A program made the translations under genes and the position numbers. Below the pieces are notes generated by a model that saw only the letters and a program-made list of their open reading frames with translations, was not told where the DNA came from and did no database searches. A DNA stretch of 64,000 bases from Micavibrio sp. (GTDB lineage: Bacteria; Pseudomonadota; Alphaproteobacteria; Micavibrionales; Micavibrionaceae), in contig JAPJQV010000005.1 of assembly GCA_030824965.1 (NCBI GenBank), positions 124,001 to 188,000 of the forward strand, read 5' to 3'. This document shows, one piece after another, positions 25,054-34,384 of the stretch; within the stretch, counting starts at the first letter, position 1; each line of letters opens with the position of its first letter.

Positions 25054-26742
25054 TTAGTACGTTTGCTCAGTTTTTTTTGCGATAGCTTCTTCGAGTTTGC
25101 TTTTCAACTCTGCTGGACGAAAAGGTTTAGAGATATAGTCGTCCATACCGGAATTTAGACATTGTTGCCGATCGCTTTCCATGGCATGGGCTGTCATGGC
25201 AATTACAGGTGTGAATATTCCTTTTCTTTTCTCTATGCTTCGGATCATGGCGCAGGTTTCAAAGCCATCCATTCCAGGCATTTGAATATCCATTAAAATA
25301 GCATCGAAGTTTTGCCGCTCGATTTTTTCGACTGCTTCATTACCATTTTGTGCGACTTCATAATTAAAACCAAATTCTTCAAGCAAGGTTGTTGCGACAA
25401 GAATATTGGGATAATGATCTTCGACCAGTAAAATTGTTGCAATTTCCTGAGAAGTTGCGTCTTCAAAAGAGATATTGGCTGCATTATTTTTTTTCTGCAG
25501 CAATTCTTCGTTTATCGCGACTTCTATCTGAATGGTGAAAACAGAGCCTTGCTCAGGTTTACTTTCAACTTCAATGTTCCCATTCATTCTTTCGACAAGC
25601 GCACGACATATAGCCAGACCAAGGCCGCTTCCGCCGAAATGGCGACTGGTCGACGCATCCGCTTGGGTAAATTTATCAAATATTATTCCCAGCTTCTCCT
25701 GCGATATGCCGATTCCCGTGTCGCTAATTTTAAAGTTCAACCGGGTTTTATCTGAAGATTTATCAAGGCTCGAAATTTCAATTGAAATATGACCAGTATG
25801 GGTAAATTTAATTGCATTGCCGACAATATTGAGAATTATCTGTTGTATCCGCAATGGATCGCCGATCAGATCTGTTTGAGTGTTCTGAGCGTATGTTACT
25901 TTAATAGGAAGATTTTTTTCCTGTGCCTTAATTTTTAAGACACTTAAGCTTTTATCGACGATTTGTGTCAGGTTAAACGGAATCTCTTCAAAGTTGACCA
26001 TACCTTCTTCAATACGGGAGAAATCCAGCATATCGTTTATTAGATTGAGAAGATTGTCCGCACTGTCTTTGAGTGTTTGCAATAATTCTTTTTGACGAGC
26101 TTCAGATAGCTGCGACCCTAAAAGAATATTTGAAATGCCTACAACTGCATTCATTGGTGTTCTAATTTCATGGCTCATATTGGCCAGAAATTCAGATTTA
26201 GCCACGTTGGCGGCTTCAGCTTTTAAAAGAGCATTCTGCAATCTTTTTTCGGCTTCTTTCGATGCCGTGATGTCAGTTAGAATACCATCAGAGACGATGG
26301 TGCCGTCGGATAACCAACGTGGTGCGGCACGGCAATGAACCCATTTTATTTCACCATTTCTGGATTGCATACGGAATTGACCATCGAAAGTGGTCATTTC
26401 ACGCATGGATTTGGCATCCAGCTCATACATATAGGGCAGATCTTCTTCTAAGACTAACTGGTAAAGCGATTGGGCGTCAGCCATAATTTCTGCAACAGGG
26501 ATACCCAATATGCGTTCAATACCTGCGCTTATATACGAAAAGTAAATATTCTTATTGGGATCTTCAACAATTTGATAAATCGCCCCATTAGGAAGATTGT
26601 CACCAAGACTTTGGATACGATTGGCGTTCTCGCGGACTTGCTCATCCGGCGTCATAAAGTCATTATAAAGTGGTTTATAGTCTGCCAGCGACTTTTCCGA
26701 CATTTGGCGATGCGAGTCCCGAATTTGATTAAGGAAAAGCAA
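25054..26742 (-). CDS. Hybrid sensor histidine kinase with PAS
   Basis: A protein of up to 562 residues; TTG 26742 is the longest start and ATG 26703 (MSEKSLADYK) is an equally likely one 13 codons in, neither with a clear ribosome site. A PAS/PAC domain spans about 50-165 (ERILGIPVAEIM, ending LTDITASKEAE). HisKA has MSHEIRTPMNAVVG with His191; the ATPase domain shows GNAIKFT, DTGIGI and GGSGLGLAI. A C-terminal receiver has Asp485 (LMDIQMPGMDGF). No membrane segment is seen, so it senses inside the cell. The hybrid form suggests a phosphorelay. It diverges from the nitronate monooxygenase gene. Confidence 0.92.
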   Translation of the reverse strand: MLFLNQIRDSHRQMSEKSLADYKPLYNDFMTPDEQVRENANRIQSLGDNLPNGAIYQIVEDPNKNIYFSYISAGIERILGIPVAEIMADAQSLYQLVLEEDLPYMYELDAKSMREMTTFDGQFRMQSRNGEIKWVHCRAAPRWLSDGTIVSDGILTDITASKEAEKRLQNALLKAEAANVAKSEFLANMSHEIRTPMNAVVGISNILLGSQLSEARQKELLQTLKDSADNLLNLINDMLDFSRIEEGMVNFEEIPFNLTQIVDKSLSVLKIKAQEKNLPIKVTYAQNTQTDLIGDPLRIQQIILNIVGNAIKFTHTGHISIEISSLDKSSDKTRLNFKISDTGIGISQEKLGIIFDKFTQADASTSRHFGGSGLGLAICRALVERMNGNIEVESKPEQGSVFTIQIEVAINEELLQKKNNAANISFEDATSQEIATILLVEDHYPNILVATTLLEEFGFNYEVAQNGNEAVEKIERQNFDAILMDIQMPGMDGFETCAMIRSIEKRKGIFTPVIAMTAHAMESDRQQCLNSGMDDYISKPFRPAELKSKLEEAIAKKTEQTY

Positions 26743-26790
26743 TCTATCATTTGTTCACTAAAAAGCAAATAATTTGGGATAGAATAGATT

Positions 26791-27783
26791 ATGACCGACT
26801 CAATGCCCCCATCGATCCAGACCAAATTTACCGAAATCATGAAATGCCGCTATCCTATCATTGCGGCACCTATGTTTCTCGTCAGCAATGAGGAATTGGT
26901 CATCAGGACTTCAGAAGCCGGAGCCGTGGGCGGCACGCCGTCTTTAAACTGGCGGTCGGTTGAGGATTTTGATGCGGCTTTAGTAAAAATATCGAGCCGC
27001 ACAAGCGAACCGTATGCAGTGAATTTAATCGTCAATAAGACTAGTCTTCGGATGGAGCAGGATCTTGATGTCATCGTCAAACAGAAAGTGCCGCTTGTTA
27101 TTACCTCACTCGGCAATCCAGGAAAAGTAATCGAGAAAGTTCATAGCTATGGTGGAAAAGTTTTCTGCGATGTCGTTGACTTAAAATATGCGCTAAAAGT
27201 TCAGGAGCAGGGAGCTGATGGGGTTGTTGCCGTATCTGCCGGAGCGGGTGGGCATGCAGGCGGGATATCGCCGCTTGTACTTCTTCCTTATTTGAAACAG
27301 CATTTAAAAATTCCAGTCGTCGCGGCAGGTGGTATCGTCAATGGCCAGCAAATGCTGGCGGCGCTTATTCTGGGAGCGGATGCCGTTCAGATCGGTACAA
27401 GATTTATTGCATCGACCGAAGCAACGGCCAATCAGGAATATAAGGACGCAATTTTAAATTCCCAGCCGGAAGATATTGTCATGACGCGGCGAATTTCAGG
27501 AACGCCCGCAGCAGTGATTAATACGCCTTATATTCAAAAGATAGGTCTGGACCTTCATCCAGTTGAAAAATTCCTTCGGTCGCATCCACTGACAATGAAA
27601 TATGCCAAGCTGATACGTGTTGTTCTCGGATCTAAATCCTTGGAGGCGGCGGCTACGAATACAACGTGGAAAACAGTGTGGAGCGCAGGACAGGGCGTTG
27701 GATTGATAGAGGACATCAAGCCTGCGGCGGAGATTGTTCGACAGATCGCTTCAGAATATTGGGAGGCACGTAATGCCCTTTGA
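26791..27783 (+). CDS. Nitronate monooxygenase family protein
   Basis: A 330-residue FMN-dependent TIM-barrel enzyme. It has the start YPIIAAPMFLVSNEELV, SAGAGGHAGG with the likely catalytic His, and the FMN phosphate site AAGGIVNGQQMLAALILGAD. Family members oxidise nitroalkanes such as propionate 3-nitronate. It overlaps the next gene by 11 bases. The family also contains enoyl-ACP reductase II (FabK), but the motif pattern is nearer to nitronate monooxygenase. Confidence 0.87.
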   Translation: MTDSMPPSIQTKFTEIMKCRYPIIAAPMFLVSNEELVIRTSEAGAVGGTPSLNWRSVEDFDAALVKISSRTSEPYAVNLIVNKTSLRMEQDLDVIVKQKVPLVITSLGNPGKVIEKVHSYGGKVFCDVVDLKYALKVQEQGADGVVAVSAGAGGHAGGISPLVLLPYLKQHLKIPVVAAGGIVNGQQMLAALILGADAVQIGTRFIASTEATANQEYKDAILNSQPEDIVMTRRISGTPAAVINTPYIQKIGLDLHPVEKFLRSHPLTMKYAKLIRVVLGSKSLEAAATNTTWKTVWSAGQGVGLIEDIKPAAEIVRQIASEYWEARNAL

Positions 27784-28297
27784 TCCTTTCAAGTTTTTGC
27801 GTGGCCTAGAGGACAGGCATCCAAAAATATCAAAATATCTGACTATAGCGTTTTTGAATAGGCTATCGCCATTTAACAACCATTTGGGTGCCAGGTTGGT
27901 CGAATGGACGAATGACAGATGCCTGATTTTAGTCAAGAAACGACGCAATGTGCAAAATCATGTCGGTAGTATTCATGCCGGAGCTTTGTTTACGCTTGGC
28001 GAGACTTGCGCAGGGCTAGTGATTATCCGAAATTTTCCTTTCGAAAAATTTCGTCCTTTAATGTCGGATGTCAAAGTCAATTATTCCAAACAGGCGAGAG
28101 GGGATATCTGGGGTGAATGTGTTGCCGCGCCCGGCGTATTGGAAGCTGCCCATGTGACGTTTCAGTCGGGTGAAATTCCCACTATAGAAATGACAACGAA
28201 TATTTCCGGAGACGTGAACGGCGAGAGGCAGATCATTGCTGTGGTCACAACGGTCTGGCAGGTCAAACCTTGGGGACAGGTTAAAACGCAGCAATAG
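27773..28297 (+). CDS. DUF4442 hotdog-fold protein, thioesterase-like
   Basis: A 174-residue hotdog protein. The start is ATG 27773 with GGGAGG upstream; an in-frame start at 27734 lies inside the preceding gene and is less likely. The central HVGSIHAGALFTLGETCAGL is like the PaaI/YiiD helix, and the strand MSDVKVNYSKQARGDIWGEC follows. Such proteins act on acyl-CoA or acyl-ACP thioesters or are inactive relatives. It is coupled to the nitronate monooxygenase gene by overlap. The substrate is unknown. Confidence 0.8.
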   Translation: MPFDPFKFLRGLEDRHPKISKYLTIAFLNRLSPFNNHLGARLVEWTNDRCLILVKKRRNVQNHVGSIHAGALFTLGETCAGLVIIRNFPFEKFRPLMSDVKVNYSKQARGDIWGECVAAPGVLEAAHVTFQSGEIPTIEMTTNISGDVNGERQIIAVVTTVWQVKPWGQVKTQQ

Positions 28298-28302
28298 GTG
28301 CG

Positions 28303-29505
28303 TTAAATCTCACTGAAAATTTCAGTTAGTTTCTCAAGAGCAAAATCTATCTGCTCTTTTTCAATGGTAAGCGGCGGTGAGAAACGAATAGTTGTACCAT
28401 GGGTGTCTTTCGACATAATTCCTTTATCTAAAAGCTTTCTGCACAGGTCTGGAGCGGTAATTTTTTCAGGGTTTGGCTCAAGGCCAACCAGAAGGCCGCG
28501 GCCCCGCACTTCTTTAATAGCCAGAGAATTCATGCCTTGCAGTTTACGCATCAGGTAATCGCCCAGCTCTGCGCTGCGTTCAGAAAGTTTTTCTTCTGTG
28601 AGAATATTCATTGCTTCAATGGCAACCGCCGAGGCAACCGCATTGCCGCCAAAAGTGGAGCCATGACTACCAGGATCGAAAACATTCATGACTTCCTCGG
28701 TACCGACAAAAGCTGAAACAGGATAGATTCCGCCGCCGAGTGCCTTGCCAAGGATAAGACCATCGGGTTTGTCAATCTCATGTTGAAAAGCGAAATTCTT
28801 ACCCGTGCGGCCCATGCCCGTTTGGACTTCATCAAGAATTAGAAGGATATTGTTCTTTTTACAGATGGTCTGGATTTCCTTAAGGTAGCCAACAGGCGGG
28901 ACAAGAATACCGCCTTCGCCTTGAATAGGTTCAACGATAAAGGCGCACGTATCAGGCGTAATTACTTTTTTAAAAGAAGCAACATCGCCATGTGGAATAA
29001 GATCAAACCCGCCATCAAACGGGCCGAAGCCTCTTCGGTAATCGGCATCGGATGACATGCCGATAATAGTCGTCGTGCGGCCATGAAAATTATTTGCACA
29101 AGCAATAATCCGTTGTTTGCCGTCCGCGATTTTTTTGACTTCGAAACCCCAGCGGCGCGCGGCCTTGATAGCAGTTTCAACCGCTTCAGCTCCGGTATTC
29201 ATTGGCAGCATCCGGTCAAGTCCGGTCAGATTGCACAGTTTCTCCGCAAACTCTCCGAGCAGATCGTGGCGGAACGCGCGGGCCTGAACATCCATCTTGC
29301 CGAGCTGATTGGTTATCGCCGCGTGAATGCGAGGATTTAAATGTCCGAAGCTGACCGCGCTGTAGGCCGCCACCATATCAAGATATTTTTTGCCGTCTGT
29401 ATCCCAGAGCCAGACGCCATCAGCCTTGTTCAATACAAAAGGAAAGGATTTGTAATTGCGGGCCAGATATTTGTCTTCGCGGGCGACGTAGGCGGAAGCA
29501 TCCAT
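28303..29505 (-). CDS. rocD: Ornithine aminotransferase
   Basis: A 400-residue class III PLP aminotransferase that moves the delta-amino group of ornithine to 2-oxoglutarate, giving glutamate semialdehyde. The PLP lysine is Lys254 in LGKALGGG; LILDEVQTGMGRTG and the opening NYKSFPFVLNKADGVWLWD fit ornithine transaminases. It is last in the receiver/ohr/FMN reductase operon, two bases after the reductase gene. Its product could feed proline synthesis (proB is at 19293). Acetylornithine aminotransferase is the alternative, less likely from the N-terminus. Confidence 0.88.
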   Translation of the reverse strand: MDASAYVAREDKYLARNYKSFPFVLNKADGVWLWDTDGKKYLDMVAAYSAVSFGHLNPRIHAAITNQLGKMDVQARAFRHDLLGEFAEKLCNLTGLDRMLPMNTGAEAVETAIKAARRWGFEVKKIADGKQRIIACANNFHGRTTTIIGMSSDADYRRGFGPFDGGFDLIPHGDVASFKKVITPDTCAFIVEPIQGEGGILVPPVGYLKEIQTICKKNNILLILDEVQTGMGRTGKNFAFQHEIDKPDGLILGKALGGGIYPVSAFVGTEEVMNVFDPGSHGSTFGGNAVASAVAIEAMNILTEEKLSERSAELGDYLMRKLQGMNSLAIKEVRGRGLLVGLEPNPEKITAPDLCRKLLDKGIMSKDTHGTTIRFSPPLTIEKEQIDFALEKLTEIFSEI

Positions 29506-29507
29506 GA

Positions 29508-30059
29508 TTATTTTTTCGCTGTTCTGTTAATCCACTCTTCAAAGCTTAGCAGAAATTTCTCAAAGAATTCCTTAGTTTTCGGATTAATAACGTTGTGCTC
29601 TGCGTCATAGTCATCTTTTTTATATTGGAGGTAGACTTCCGGCTGATTCATTAGCGGCATGCCGAGAACGGGAACAACACCGCGAAGTTGCGATTGCGCT
29701 GCGGCTGTGCCAATCGCTCCTTCGGTGGCGCCAATAATGGCGGCCGGCTTGTTGTTCCATGAATTCGTGCCGTAAGGACGCGTGCCCCAGTCAATAGCAT
29801 TTTTGATAATTGGAGAAAAAGAGCGGTTATATTCGGGCGAAACAAAAATCACCGCATCAGAAAATTCGATATCCTTCTTCAGCCGAGGCACGCTTTCCGG
29901 AATGTTTTCCCAAAGGTCTTCATTGTACATCGGCAAATCATGAAGTTCGACGATCTTAAAATCCATTTTGTCTTTGGCAAGCTTCGCCAAGGTTTTTGCG
30001 AATTTTAAATTAATGGATTCTTTGCGAAGACTTCCAACCAAAACAGCGATACGAAACAT
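29508..30059 (-). CDS. NADPH-dependent FMN reductase family protein
   Basis: A 183-residue flavodoxin-like quinone/azo reductase. The phosphate loop is VGSLRKESINLKFAK, and VSPEYNRSFSPIIKNAIDW is the usual flavin-binding loop; GATEGAIGTAAAQSQLR is also conserved. These cytoplasmic enzymes reduce quinones or chromate with NAD(P)H and protect against redox stress. It shares one base with the ohr stop and fits a redox-stress operon. Confidence 0.9.
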   Translation of the reverse strand: MFRIAVLVGSLRKESINLKFAKTLAKLAKDKMDFKIVELHDLPMYNEDLWENIPESVPRLKKDIEFSDAVIFVSPEYNRSFSPIIKNAIDWGTRPYGTNSWNNKPAAIIGATEGAIGTAAAQSQLRGVVPVLGMPLMNQPEVYLQYKKDDYDAEHNVINPKTKEFFEKFLLSFEEWINRTAKK

Positions 30060-30472
30060 TAAATTACCTCACCGTTCAGTTTAAGGGTGATTTCTACATT
30101 TCCGTCGATAGCGCGGGAATAAGGGCAAAAGGCGTGAGCGTCATTTATTAATTTAACGGCTTTTTCTTTGTCGAGACTTGGCAGCGAAATATCTAGAGAT
30201 CCGCTTAAATGAAAACCATCATCTTCTTTGTTTAAATTGATATCGGCTTTGACCTGGATATCACCTATTTCAAGGCCCTGTTGTTTAGCAATAAAAGATG
30301 CTGCCCCGCTAAAGCATGCAGAGTAACCACATGCGAATAATTGCTCTGGATTTGTGCCTGGACCATTAGAGCCAGGACTATCTAATCGAAATGACAATTT
30401 ACCGTCATCGGTCTGGACTTCGCCTGTACGTCCACCAATCGCTATTGCATGAGCTGTATAAATAACCGGCAT
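30059..30472 (-). CDS. ohr: Ohr-type organic hydroperoxide reductase
   Basis: A 137-residue OsmC/Ohr protein. The two redox cysteines are Cys53 (GYSACFSGA) and Cys116 (HAFCPYSRA), spaced as in Ohr, with NPEQLF (Glu43) and an early Arg15 as likely pocket residues. Ohr reduces fatty-acid hydroperoxides using lipoylated proteins. It follows the receiver gene by 10 bases and overlaps the reductase gene. No OhrR repressor gene is in the window. Confidence 0.92.
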   Translation of the reverse strand: MPVIYTAHAIAIGGRTGEVQTDDGKLSFRLDSPGSNGPGTNPEQLFACGYSACFSGAASFIAKQQGLEIGDIQVKADINLNKEDDGFHLSGSLDISLPSLDKEKAVKLINDAHAFCPYSRAIDGNVEITLKLNGEVI

Positions 30473-30482
30473 AATAATCTCC

Positions 30483-30869
30483 TTAGGCTAATATTTGTTG
30501 GTTAACATAGTAGATCAAATCTTTGGGAGTAAAAGGCTTCATTAGCACTTTCTCAACCCGGTGGGCCACGGATTGCACAGCTGTATCCGCTGTTACCGTT
30601 CCTGCGCTGCCACCACTTATCGCTATAATGCGCGGGCGGACACCTGCAAGACTTGTATTATGAACGTAATCAATCAAATCGTGGCCATCTTTATCGCCGG
30701 GCATGATTAAATCTGTAATAATAAGTTTTATATCGCTATGGGATTTAAGGGCTGCTATAGCCTCGTCGACGTTAAAAGCGCTGATGACATCATAGCCTGC
30801 TTCGACAATCGTATTAGACAAAAGCTTGTTAATTGTTCGTGAATCGTCAACCATAAGAATTTTTTTCAT
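30483..30869 (-). CDS. Single-domain response regulator
   Basis: A 128-residue receiver with the acidic pair Asp8/Asp9, phospho-acceptor Asp53 (ITDLIMPGDKDGHDL) and Lys in LMKPFTPKDL. There is no output domain. It is first in a four-gene run with ohr, an FMN reductase and rocD. No cognate kinase is adjacent; the hybrid kinase at 25054 is the nearest candidate. Three TTATAA motifs (30870, 30883, 30893) lie in its leader. Confidence 0.92.
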   Translation of the reverse strand: MKKILMVDDSRTINKLLSNTIVEAGYDVISAFNVDEAIAALKSHSDIKLIITDLIMPGDKDGHDLIDYVHNTSLAGVRPRIIAISGGSAGTVTADTAVQSVAHRVEKVLMKPFTPKDLIYYVNQQILA

Positions 30870-31015
30870 TTATAAGCCTTGTTTATAAAGATTTATAACA
30901 GGAAAATTTAATAAAAGGAAAAAGCATTTTTACCGGATTGGTGAGTTATAAAAGTTTCGAACTTGACGCAGCTATGCCGATTCAGTCAAAAGATATATTG
31001 AAAGTTACAATAAAT

Positions 31016-32092
31016 ATGCAAAACGTAAAGCTGAAAATAGTTTTCATTCTACCGAGCCTTTCGGCAGGTGGCGCGGAGCGTGTATTGATAACATTAATGA
31101 ACGGTTTGAATAGAGATCATTTCAATCCGGTTTTTATAAATGTTATTTCGAAAGGAAGCTTAGGGAATTTAATTGATCCTGCCATAAATCGGTACGAACT
31201 AAATAGTAGTGGCGTTTTTCGGTCTATTCCTAAATTGTTTCAAATTCTGAAAAGGCAAAAACCTGATATTGTTGTATCGACAATGGTGCATATGAATTTT
31301 TCAGTACTTATTCTAAAGCCGTTTTTTTCACAAACGAAATTTATCGTCCGTGAAGCCATTTTGCCTTCATATATATTGAAAACACATAGAGCAATGTCTC
31401 CTTTTTTGCGAATGGCATACCGAATTCTCTATCCATTAGCCCATATTGTTATTAGTCCCTCTCAGGCGATTATCGATGAGTTTAAAAATATTTTGTCTAT
31501 AGGCAAGCTAAACCATGCATTACTCCATAATCCGGTCGATATTGATGTAATAGAAGACCATATAAATTTTGATAAAATAAATGACTCACAAAACATTCAT
31601 TTTATCGCATCAGGCAGGCTCCACCATCAGAAAGGTTTCGACAGGCTTATCTCAGCTTTATCGTCATGGCAAAGCAAAAAGAACTGGCGCTTGACCATCC
31701 TGGGCGAAGGGCCGGAGAAAAGAGAACTAAAAGCCATGATCGAGCAGAATGGCCTACAGGAACATGTTGACTTACCGGGTCATGTGAACAGCCCATGGTT
31801 TTATTATTCCCAAGCCGATGCTTTTCTATTGCCATCCCGTTCAGAAGGGATGCCGAATGTTGCTTTGGAGTCGCTGGCCTGCGGTACGCCCGTTATCGCG
31901 GTGAAAGAGGCGGGTGGCATTGGGGAAATCGCGGCCATAGCCCAAAGCGGCGCTGTCCATCTTGCCGGAACGATGGAAGAGTTTATCGATTTGATGCAAA
32001 AAGTTGAGAAGAAGGAAACAAGGCTATCTTTGCTTCCTGAATGTTATTACCGGGAAAACGTTCAAAGAGATTTCGAGCGATTGCTTTCGTAA
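31016..32092 (+). CDS. Glycosyltransferase, GT4-like
   Basis: A 358-residue GT-B enzyme. I start at ATG 31016 (MQNVKLKIVFILPSLSAGG), where the family begins; GTG 30938 would add 26 atypical residues. The nucleotide-sugar site is visible as ASGRLHHQKGFDRLI and SRSEGMPNVALESLACGTPV, the EX7E motif. It likely adds a sugar to a lipid-linked surface glycan in the cytoplasm. It is the only plus-strand gene at this end of the locus and its 3' end overlaps the converging glycosyltransferase by 31 bases. Confidence 0.88.
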   Translation: MQNVKLKIVFILPSLSAGGAERVLITLMNGLNRDHFNPVFINVISKGSLGNLIDPAINRYELNSSGVFRSIPKLFQILKRQKPDIVVSTMVHMNFSVLILKPFFSQTKFIVREAILPSYILKTHRAMSPFLRMAYRILYPLAHIVISPSQAIIDEFKNILSIGKLNHALLHNPVDIDVIEDHINFDKINDSQNIHFIASGRLHHQKGFDRLISALSSWQSKKNWRLTILGEGPEKRELKAMIEQNGLQEHVDLPGHVNSPWFYYSQADAFLLPSRSEGMPNVALESLACGTPVIAVKEAGGIGEIAAIAQSGAVHLAGTMEEFIDLMQKVEKKETRLSLLPECYYRENVQRDFERLLS

Positions 32093-33198
32093 TATTCGAG
32101 TATTTTCTTCGCCCTTGCTGTCCAGGTATATTTTTCCAGCAGATCACAGCGGGCCGCATTTCCCAAGCGAGATGACAAATCTTTATCATTTCTGAGTAGC
32201 ATAACCGCATTTTTCCAAGCGGATAAATCTTCTGGTGGACAGAGAAGGCAATTTTTCCGATCTTCCAAAACTTCTTTCAGGACCGGAATATCCGAACATA
32301 TCATCGGGCGTCCTGCCGACATATATTCAAAAATCTTCAAAGGCGACATCCATGCGGAGGTATCGCCTTTATTACCTGCGACAGAAACTTTCTTCTGATA
32401 CGGCGCAAGCAGAATGTCTATCGACGCAGTATATTCAGAGACTTTTGCATGCGGAAAATGCCCGTAAAAATGGATATTCGGAAGATGGCTTGCCTTTGCA
32501 TTCCAAAAATCGACATCTTCCGTCCGTCCGCCAATAACGTGAAAGAAGCAATCAGGTAATTCATTGGCAAGATAAATAATATTTTCAATTCCTCGGCCTT
32601 GATAGAGGTGGCCGGTATAGCCGATCTGACAATCATGCTCTGAGCCATGCTTTAGTTCGGCGGGTTGCAGGTCATTATAAGAGTCGGCCCCATCATGCAA
32701 GGTCAGGATTTTTTGAGGACTTAAACCAGTAATATCAAGCACATGATTTTTTAAAGAATCCGTAATTACGATCAGGCCCAGAAATTTTTTATGCCGGACG
32801 ATTTGATTGAACATAGAGCGTGCGATTTTATTAAAGGCCTTCGGGCTTTCGTGAATTTCAAAAAAGGTAGGCTTGCCGGATAACAAAGAAAAATAAGCGC
32901 TTGGAATACAGCGGCTAAAGACAAAATCGAATTTCCCGCTCCATGATTTAACGGCGACCAAAAATGAGAAATAAAAACGCGCCAGAAATTTATTATTGGA
33001 TTTAACGCGGTAAAGTGAAAATATCTGACGAACATTATAATATTTATAAATATCCTGCGCAGGCATGTTTTCCGATGTGCTGGCCGCAAGCGTCACTTCA
33101 TGGCCATTGACGGCAAAGGCTTGCGCCATTTTCATCACGTGAACACTGTTGGCGGCCTGGGACGGTATTTGGCCGGGCGTGACATAGAGTATTTTCAT
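32062..33198 (-). CDS. Glycosyltransferase, GT4-like
   Basis: A 378-residue GT-B enzyme starting MKILYVTPGQIPSQAANSVH. The C-terminal half has GYTGHLYQGRGIENIIYLA and KIFEYMSAGRPMICSD, typical of group 1 glycosyltransferases. It is last in a run of five overlapping minus-strand genes (37647 to 32062), so it is probably part of one surface-glycan transcript. Donor and acceptor are unknown. Confidence 0.87.
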   Translation of the reverse strand: MKILYVTPGQIPSQAANSVHVMKMAQAFAVNGHEVTLAASTSENMPAQDIYKYYNVRQIFSLYRVKSNNKFLARFYFSFLVAVKSWSGKFDFVFSRCIPSAYFSLLSGKPTFFEIHESPKAFNKIARSMFNQIVRHKKFLGLIVITDSLKNHVLDITGLSPQKILTLHDGADSYNDLQPAELKHGSEHDCQIGYTGHLYQGRGIENIIYLANELPDCFFHVIGGRTEDVDFWNAKASHLPNIHFYGHFPHAKVSEYTASIDILLAPYQKKVSVAGNKGDTSAWMSPLKIFEYMSAGRPMICSDIPVLKEVLEDRKNCLLCPPEDLSAWKNAVMLLRNDKDLSSRLGNAARCDLLEKYTWTARAKKILEYYESNRSKSL

Positions 33199-33199
33199 T

Positions 33200-34384
33200 T
33201 TAATCTTTCACGGGGATCAGTGCCATGCAGCGCCTGTTATCCTGAACGATATCGACACAAATGAGCTTTCCATCGGATGAAAGCCTTGGATGTAAGTCGC
33301 ATCTTTTCTCTCCGGAAAATGATGGGGGCAGATGGAAATGAGCGATTGATTTGAAGTCGCCGCCTTGGAGATTTTGGCGGAAGAGGTACTGATGTCCTAG
33401 CCGGTCAGGGTATGTATCAGAAATGAAAATTTCGGAATCAATAAACGAGGGGTGACCGTCTACGTTCAAGGATTTTCCTCTTACCCTGGTCAACATTCCG
33501 CTTTCGCAATTTACCAGATTATAAGAAATGGAATTATTCTTCTTTCCGGTTATTAAAATCTCATTGCTGTTTTTCCAAGCATAATGCGAGGGCTGTATGT
33601 CCTGTGCCAATAAGGATAAACCGGAGCCGTCTGTCTGGGCAGTCATTAAGTAGGTTGTTCTTTTCCCATCTTCGAAAGTGATGAAGAAAAAAATAAATCT
33701 TTTACCATCAGGTGAGCAGGAGAGATGGTTGATATAAAGTTCTCCTTTAACTTCACTGAGTGGCGGAATTTTTCTTATCGCTTCGTAAGATATCAAAGTA
33801 TGTATAGCGCCCGTTTCCATGTCGATATAATCGACGGCACTATCCTGGTCTTTATATTGATGTGGCGTGTTGCTGTATCCATAACCGGGACGGAAGCGAT
33901 GAAGTCTTGAAAAATCAAGCGTCAAAGCATAGCGATTATCCATTGACACGGCATAAACAGGTGCATCATAAACTCTGACGATTTTTTCTTGGCCAAAATC
34001 GTAAACGCAAGAAATAAATTTTCTGTCTCTGTAATCGTTATAAATAACCTGGTCGTCATCAAGCCATTGAAGACGACATCCCTGCTGCCAGTTCCAACAA
34101 TGACTTTTGCCGAAAGATCGGAATGCATGGCCAGATTCAGAAAGATCGAAATATCCGAGCTCAATGGGAGTTTCCCTGTCATGCGGGCTTTCATTGCCTA
34201 TTGCTGTTCGCATGGCGAGAACGCTTTTATTTTCGCGATCGAAAGGGGTTATATCGTAATAACCGAAATAGATCTGCGCCTGATCGTCTTTAAGAAATAT
34301 TGTGCCCTCAGGGTATCGGGAAGGGATGGCGTGTCCTGCCTGTTTCAAGTTTTGACCGATAAATCTCTTCGCTGCGCCTATCAT
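33200..34384 (-). CDS. Beta-propeller-like protein in glycan locus, unknown
   Basis: A 394-residue protein starting at ATG 34384, whose ATGA overlaps the stop of the upstream gene; TTG 34408 is a weaker option. It shows repeated blade-like segments with aromatic/Asp patterns (SCSPDGKRFIFFFITFEDG, HPRLSSDGKLICVDIVQ), recalling TolB or WD40-type propellers. There is no signal peptide or membrane helix. I do not know a function; it may be a scaffold or modification enzyme for the glycan, judging only by its place between glycosyltransferase genes. Confidence 0.65.
   Translation of the reverse strand: MIGAAKRFIGQNLKQAGHAIPSRYPEGTIFLKDDQAQIYFGYYDITPFDRENKSVLAMRTAIGNESPHDRETPIELGYFDLSESGHAFRSFGKSHCWNWQQGCRLQWLDDDQVIYNDYRDRKFISCVYDFGQEKIVRVYDAPVYAVSMDNRYALTLDFSRLHRFRPGYGYSNTPHQYKDQDSAVDYIDMETGAIHTLISYEAIRKIPPLSEVKGELYINHLSCSPDGKRFIFFFITFEDGKRTTYLMTAQTDGSGLSLLAQDIQPSHYAWKNSNEILITGKKNNSISYNLVNCESGMLTRVRGKSLNVDGHPSFIDSEIFISDTYPDRLGHQYLFRQNLQGGDFKSIAHFHLPPSFSGEKRCDLHPRLSSDGKLICVDIVQDNRRCMALIPVKD

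Noticed and set aside
30870..30899. Three TTATAA motifs before the receiver gene as an operator
   Set aside because: Spacing is uneven (13 and 10 bases) and AT-rich leaders often contain such words; kept only as a remark in the gene entry.
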